A stretch of 5,426 nt of DNA from Verrucomicrobiota bacterium (lineage in GTDB: Bacteria; Verrucomicrobiota; Kiritimatiellia; CAIQIC01; Lenti-01). The stretch lies in assembly GCA_022709625.1 (NCBI GenBank), contig JAKLIL010000145.1:1-5426 (forward strand), read 5' to 3'. Made by a program: the position numbers and the translations under genes. Positions 1 to 3,008 of the stretch are shown here, one piece after another (position 1 is the stretch's first letter; every line of letters starts with the position of its first letter). The notes beneath the pieces were generated by a model. That model did no database searches and was not told the origin of the DNA. It saw only the letters and a list, made by a program, of their open reading frames with translations.

Positions 1-167
1 CCGCCGCCGATGACGACGCCGACCTGCACGCCCATCTGGCGGACGGCCTTGACCTGCGCGGCCATTTCGGCGAGCACGGCGTCGGAGAGGCAATCGCCGG
101 TCTGCGGATCGCGCAGGACTTCGCCGCTGAGTTTCAGGAGGATCCGGCGGTATTTGGCTTTGCCCAT
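1..167 (-). CDS. pyrH: UMP kinase, N-terminal fragment (runs off left edge)
   Basis: Uridylate kinase phosphorylates UMP to UDP with ATP in the cytoplasm, an essential step of pyrimidine nucleotide synthesis. It belongs to the amino-acid-kinase fold and is unrelated to eukaryotic UMP/CMP kinases. Only 55 complete codons are visible. They begin MGKAKYRRILLKLSGEVL, where the KLSGE motif (residues 12-16) is the family's N-terminal phosphate-binding signature. The fragment ends in VGVVIGGG, the glycine-rich loop that normally continues NIxRG. The full protein is usually about 240 aa, so roughly three quarters lies beyond the window. The ATG at 165-167 is preceded by AAAGGA with a 6-nt gap. The pseudopilin gene ends 17 bp upstream, so the two are probably cotranscribed. 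In many bacteria pyrH follows rpsB-tsf, which is not the case here. Confidence 0.93.
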   Translation of the reverse strand, partial: MGKAKYRRILLKLSGEVLRDPQTGDCLSDAVLAEMAAQVKAVRQMGVQVGVVIGG

Positions 168-173
168 GGGGAA

Positions 174-179
174 TCCTTT
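174..179 (-). promoter_or_regulatory. Ribosome binding site of pyrH
   Basis: AAAGGA on the minus strand, 6 nt before the pyrH ATG. It fixes the start and lies in the 17-bp gap after the pseudopilin stop codon. Confidence 0.7.
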
Positions 180-184
180 CGCGG

Positions 185-508
185 CTACAAATGGTGGCCC
201 GGAACGGAGCACGTTGGCGGATCGCCTTCCGGCGTGCCGATAACATAGGTGCCCGCGGCGGGGCAGGCGGGAATTTCCGGCAGATAATCCGGAACCAGGT
301 CCGCCAAGGTCTTGGGAAACGCGCCTTGCGCCGAGGCGTATTTCTTGCAGGCGGCGTTGATGGCGTCGAGATTCATGGCGCACTGGGCCGCGCGCTTTTG
401 CTGTTGGTTCTTGAACAGCGCGGGCACGGAAATGGCCACGACCAAAAGAACCATGGCCAGCAGGATGCTGAATTCGACGAGGGTCATTCCCGGGGGGCGG
501 CGTTTCAT
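185..508 (-). CDS. Type IV pilin-like / type II secretion pseudopilin-like protein
   Basis: A 107-aa protein with a class III (prepilin) leader: the short basic leader MKRRPPG is followed by MTLVEF and a hydrophobic helix to about residue 33. Gly7 (the -1 position) and Glu12 (Glu+5 of the mature protein) are present. A prepilin peptidase should therefore cut after Gly7 and the protein should enter a pilus, pseudopilus or competence-type fibre at the inner membrane. Residue +1 is Met rather than the usual Phe. The body is small: a helix with CAMNLDAINAACKKYA, then FPKTLADLVPDYLPEIPACP and a C-terminal PTCSVPGHHL. Four cysteines (43, 54, 82, 100) are visible. The ATG overlaps the thioesterase stop as ATGA, and GGAGGAG lies 8 nt upstream. 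No other pilus genes are in view, so the machinery it joins is unknown; minor pilin or GspG/H-like pseudopilin are both possible. Confidence 0.88.
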   Translation of the reverse strand: MKRRPPGMTLVEFSILLAMVLLVVAISVPALFKNQQQKRAAQCAMNLDAINAACKKYASAQGAFPKTLADLVPDYLPEIPACPAAGTYVIGTPEGDPPTCSVPGHHL

Positions 509-894
509 GCGAGGTGCTCCTCCAATTGCCGGCGGATGGCGGCGGGAATGGGCAGGGGTTGTTTCCGCTGGAAGTCGTAGTGGACGACCACCGCGTTGCC
601 CTTGGCCCCCAGCGCGCCGTTCTGCCAGGCTTCCTGGTACACGGTGAACGAGGTGGTGCCGATCTTGCCGACGCAGGTGCGGATTTCGACGTCCGCTCCC
701 AACCGCATCGGCACGAGGAAATCCACGTCGATGTGCGCCATGATGAGGTTCCAGTTCTCGAGGCGCAGGTCGGGATTGAAGTAGCGGAAGAACGGATCGC
801 GGCCCAGTTCGAACCAGATCGGCAGACGGGTATTGTTGATGTGGCGCAGGCCGTCCACGTCGCCGAACCGGGGTGTGACCGTTTTCTTGAACAT
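505..894 (-). CDS. Acyl-CoA thioesterase, hot-dog fold (4HBT / YbgC-FadM type)
   Basis: A 129-aa cytoplasmic protein of the usual length for single-domain hot-dog thioesterases, which hydrolyse acyl-CoA or related thioesters to the free acid and CoA. The N-terminal signature RFGDVDGLRHINN (residues 9-21) matches the family's R-x-x-D-x-D-x-x-x-H-x-N-N pattern. Asp12/Asp14 are candidates for the catalytic Asp, and His18 and Asn20/21 are conserved neighbours. Glu29 and Arg32 fit the following helix. The later segment HIDVDFLVPMRLGADVEI (about 54-71) is the typical central strand with the P-x-x-x-G-D-like turn. The substrate cannot be read from sequence. The start is the ATG at 892-894: an in-frame TAG lies five codons upstream with no alternative start between. 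Its ribosome binding site is weak (an AGAG about 11 nt upstream). The stop overlaps the pseudopilin start by 4 bp, implying translational coupling. Confidence 0.87.
   Translation of the reverse strand: MFKKTVTPRFGDVDGLRHINNTRLPIWFELGRDPFFRYFNPDLRLENWNLIMAHIDVDFLVPMRLGADVEIRTCVGKIGTTSFTVYQEAWQNGALGAKGNAVVVHYDFQRKQPLPIPAAIRRQLEEHLA
517..523 (-). promoter_or_regulatory. Ribosome binding site of the pseudopilin gene
   Basis: GGAGGAG on the minus strand, 8 nt before the ATG at 506-508 and inside the end of the thioesterase gene. It supports the full leader start over the internal Met8. Confidence 0.75.
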
Positions 895-978
895 CGCGTG
901 ACAACTCTAAAAGGAACGCGACCGATTAAAAAACGGACGGGTTTAGGAGTAAAGCGGAAAGCGCGCGGGCGGCCGGCG
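895..978. other. 84-bp spacer between caspase-like gene and thioesterase gene
   Basis: Both flanking genes are on the minus strand. A short inverted repeat, AGCGC/GCGCT (960-964 and 976-980), overlaps the caspase stop, but no U-rich tail follows directly. A T6 run on the minus strand (928-933) is flanked only by a 3-bp CCG/CGG match. I do not call an intrinsic terminator or a promoter here, so readthrough from the upstream gene is possible. Confidence 0.4.
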
Positions 979-2802
979 CTAGAAATCGAGGGGGCGGCCG
1001 ACGGAGATGATTTGGCCGGCGGCGGCGGGGTTCAGCTCAAGGAAGACCTGGCCGTTGACCACCTTGGCGGCGTTGCTGCGCACCGCCCAGTTCCAGTGGC
1101 CGGTGGGGAGAAAATTGGTGGCGGAGTAGATCGATACGCGGGCGTTGTTGGTGAGATCAATCGCAAAGGCGGCCTGGGAGGCGGCGTTGGAGGCGGCCCC
1201 GATGGTGGCGGCGCCGGGGGAGTAGGTGGCCTGCAGCGTCAGGTCGTAGCTGGTTTCGTAGCCGTAGACCTGGATGAACCATTCGCCGGCGGGTGGGCCG
1301 ACGACGTCGATGGCCTCGGCGTTGCCGGATTCGACGCTCAGATAATCCTGGTTGTAGATGGGCAGGTAGCCGCGGCTGACGTAGAGATCGGCGTCGCCGG
1401 TTCCGCCGCTGAGGCGGATGGCGAGATCGGTCTGTCCGGCGGGGATGGGCAGGCGGTACATTTCGTCTGTACCCGCTTCGAGGGAGGCGATGAAGACCGG
1501 GAGCCCATTGGACAGGCTGGCAATGGAATCGGCGTCGCCGACGTTCGCGTAGGCCACGGCATAGGATCCCGTGGAGCCGGTTCCGAAGAAGGGGCGCACG
1601 CGCAGGTACACCGTTCCCGAGGCCGCGGCCTTGTAGACCATCTCGAACTCGAGATTGTCGGGGTAGGCGATGTCGTAGGCGCGGCGGATCAGGCGTTGGT
1701 CGTCGCTGGGCGAATAGGTGTACAGGTAGGCATCGACGTCGCAGGTCGAATTGGTGCTGCGGAAGGTGTAGCAGCGGTTTTTCATGACCGGAATGGCCAG
1801 GAAGTCGGATTCGTCCAAGTCCTTTCGGAAGGTGTGGACGGCAGTCGTCTGGAAATCGCGAACGGCGGGGCCGATGGAAGTGGCCCCTTCCACGACGTTG
1901 TCCGTGTAGTCCCAGGCATCGCCCGGAGGCGCCGAACCGGCCGTGCCGGCCACGGTGGCGAGGATCGCGGCGTTGGAGTCCTGGGGCACTTGGTCGTCGT
2001 AGGGAATGCGCGCATAGGCGAAGTCGAACAATTCCTGGAACGTCGCCCAACCGTCGCCGGTGGTATCGCCGTAATCGAACCCTTGCAACAGGCGATAGGT
2101 GAACCAGCCGTGGGCGATGCTGTCGTCCTCGTAGGAGTAGAGATCGTATGCGCAGGCTGTCATCCAGCCGACTTCCTCGGGGGCGATCAGTTTCGCTGCA
2201 CCCTTAGGGTCGGCCGCCAGGCGGGCGGCGCGGATGGCTTTCATACGGTCGGCGACGCGTTCGGCGAGATTCCAGTCGCGGACCGGCGGGCGGGGAGCTT
2301 TTTTCCCTTTCAAACCTAGGGTTTCGAAGAAAAGCCCGCCGGAATGGCAGGCATCCACGATCACGATTACCTTCACGCCCGCCTTGAATTTGGAAAGGTC
2401 CGCGGCCAATTCGTCTTCCGTGTAATCGGCGTTATAGGAACAGAGATAAACATCGGCTTGGGTCAGATCGTCGTTGCCGCCGTGGCTGGACTGGAAAAAG
2501 ACAACCACGTCTCCGGACACGGCCTTGGCGGCGTAGTTGGTCAGCGCGGCGCGGGTGGCGGCCTTGGTGCCGTCCGAATTGACCAGCAGGGTGGTGTTCG
2601 AAGCGGCCCACCCGCCCCCCTTGGCGATGAAGTTGGTGCGCATGGCGCCCGCGTCATCGTCGCAATAGTCCAACCAATTGTCCGAGGATATATAGGTCGT
2701 ATTGTATTGGCTTAGGCCAACGAACAAGCCATAGCGGGCGGCCTGCGCGGGGCCGGCGACAAAGAGGATGCCAATCAAGCAGCCCAGCGGGATTTTCTTC
2801 AC
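979..2802 (-). CDS. Exported caspase-family (C14-like) protein with two PPC-type domains
   Basis: A 607-aa protein with a Sec signal peptide (residues 1-21: basic start MKKIP, hydrophobic core, cleavage likely after AQA). The caspase p20-like domain spans about 22-160. The catalytic His is His107 in QSSHGG and the nucleophile is Cys152 in VDACHSGG, the classic metacaspase/orthocaspase dyad. The p10-like part (about 212-262) contains SYEDD and an EF-hand-like loop, DTTGDGWATFQE (246-257). Between them, residues 165-205 are rich in Lys/Arg. Two beta-rich regions follow, about 298-418 and 429-527. They have the look of bacterial pre-peptidase C-terminal (PPC) domains (DVDAYLYTY, DADLYVSRGYL, GEWFIQVYGY). 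A C-terminal beta segment (530-607) with SATNFLPTGHWNW ends the protein; I cannot name it. The start is a GTG (2800-2802) with AAAGGA 7 nt upstream. It probably acts outside the cytoplasm as a cysteine endopeptidase, probably cutting after Arg/Lys if metacaspase-like; substrates are unknown. Confidence 0.9.
   Translation of the reverse strand: MKKIPLGCLIGILFVAGPAQAARYGLFVGLSQYNTTYISSDNWLDYCDDDAGAMRTNFIAKGGGWAASNTTLLVNSDGTKAATRAALTNYAAKAVSGDVVVFFQSSHGGNDDLTQADVYLCSYNADYTEDELAADLSKFKAGVKVIVIVDACHSGGLFFETLGLKGKKAPRPPVRDWNLAERVADRMKAIRAARLAADPKGAAKLIAPEEVGWMTACAYDLYSYEDDSIAHGWFTYRLLQGFDYGDTTGDGWATFQELFDFAYARIPYDDQVPQDSNAAILATVAGTAGSAPPGDAWDYTDNVVEGATSIGPAVRDFQTTAVHTFRKDLDESDFLAIPVMKNRCYTFRSTNSTCDVDAYLYTYSPSDDQRLIRRAYDIAYPDNLEFEMVYKAAASGTVYLRVRPFFGTGSTGSYAVAYANVGDADSIASLSNGLPVFIASLEAGTDEMYRLPIPAGQTDLAIRLSGGTGDADLYVSRGYLPIYNQDYLSVESGNAEAIDVVGPPAGEWFIQVYGYETSYDLTLQATYSPGAATIGAASNAASQAAFAIDLTNNARVSIYSATNFLPTGHWNWAVRSNAAKVVNGQVFLELNPAAAGQIISVGRPLDF
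2032..2067 (-). other. EF-hand-like Ca-binding loop in the caspase-like protein
   Basis: Residues 246-257, DTTGDGWATFQE, fit the 12-residue EF-hand loop: Asp at 1 and 5, Thr at 3, Gly at 6, Thr at 9 and Glu at 12. Such loops are common near the end of bacterial caspase domains. Calcium binding is inferred and not shown, because position 3 is Thr instead of Asp/Asn. Confidence 0.55.
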
Positions 2803-2809
2803 GGCGCGG

Positions 2810-2815
2810 TCCTTT
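2810..2815 (-). promoter_or_regulatory. Ribosome binding site of the caspase-like gene, selecting a GTG start
   Basis: AAAGGA on the minus strand with 7 nt to the GTG at 2800-2802. The next codons (AAG AAA) open a textbook signal peptide, which supports GTG as the true start. Confidence 0.75.
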
Positions 2816-2918
2816 CTTTGAACTTGAAGTTGGGAGAAATTACCTTATCCCGTTGGTTGGCGCCACGGGAAAAGCGATCCCGGGAAAACGCATTACCCGG
2901 AATGGCGTATATAAGCGA

Positions 2919-2948
2919 TTGCCAACGGCTGGTCCCAGCCGGTATACT
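2919..2948 (+). promoter_or_regulatory. Sigma70-type promoter of the LamG/beta-helix gene
   Basis: The -35 TTGCCA (2919-2924) matches 5 of 6 consensus bases and the -10 TATACT (2943-2948) matches 5 of 6. The spacer is 18 bp. Transcription would begin near 2955, giving a leader of about 54 nt before the ATG at 3009. The promoter is overlaid by two palindromes, so it is probably regulated. Confidence 0.65.
2926..2941. repeat. Palindrome 1, in the promoter spacer (possible operator)
   Basis: CGGCTGG-TC-CCAGCCG is a perfect 7-bp inverted repeat with a 2-bp centre. It fills almost exactly the 18-bp gap between the -35 and -10 hexamers. It lies upstream of the expected transcript start, so a protein-binding site is more likely than an RNA hairpin. 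No regulator gene is visible in the window. Confidence 0.5.
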
Positions 2949-2955
2949 CATACCG
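2940..2955. repeat. Palindrome 2, over the -10 box (possible operator)
   Basis: CGGTAT-ACTC-ATACCG is a perfect 6-bp inverted repeat with a 4-bp centre. It covers the -10 hexamer and the expected start of transcription and shares its first two bases with palindrome 1. A repressor bound here would block the promoter. Confidence 0.45.
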
Positions 2956-2997
2956 CTTGATTTGAGCCGTTACACCGGTTGCTGGCGTATCGGGTCC

Positions 2998-3003
2998 GGA
3001 GGT
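2998..3003 (+). promoter_or_regulatory. Strong ribosome binding site of the LamG/beta-helix gene
   Basis: GGAGGT, a near-perfect Shine-Dalgarno sequence, ends 5 nt before the ATG at 3009 and 11 nt before the second ATG at 3015. It favours 3009 as the start. Confidence 0.85.
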
Positions 3004-3008
3004 GCGCA

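Larger units (their letters stand above)
2803..3008. promoter_or_regulatory. Divergent intergenic region
   Basis: This 206-bp region carries the 5' ends of both divergent genes. On the plus side it has a clear sigma70-like promoter, two abutting palindromes and a strong ribosome binding site. On the minus side I see only the AAAGGA ribosome binding site. Candidate -10 sequences (GATAAG near 2844-2849, and TATATA at 2908-2913) lack a good -35 at proper spacing, so I do not call a promoter for the caspase gene. An 8-bp direct repeat, CGGGAAAA, occurs at 2866-2873 and 2881-2888. Confidence 0.6.

Noticed and set aside
509..904. N-terminal extension of the pseudopilin frame to give a 239-aa protein
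   Set aside because: The extension overlaps the thioesterase gene in another frame and would place the pilin leader in the middle of a protein. The ATG at 508 with GGAGGAG and a classic prepilin leader is the real start.
960..980. Inverted repeat AGCGC/GCGCT at the end of the caspase-like gene as a terminator
   Set aside because: The stem is only 5 bp with an 11-nt loop, and the following minus-strand sequence (TTCCGCTTTACTCC) has no U run.
514..2319. Long open frame on the plus strand, about 600 codons, antisense to the thioesterase and caspase-like genes
   Set aside because: It is Gly/Val/Ala/Asp-rich low-information sequence with no recognisable domain. The opposite strand encodes clear families with catalytic motifs and ribosome binding sites. 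It is a byproduct of G+C-rich codon use.
2740..2802. Lipoprotein signal for the caspase-like protein because of Cys8 (PLGC)
   Set aside because: Cys8 comes before the hydrophobic core rather than after it, so it cannot be a lipobox. Cleavage after AQA (residue 21) fits an ordinary Sec signal.
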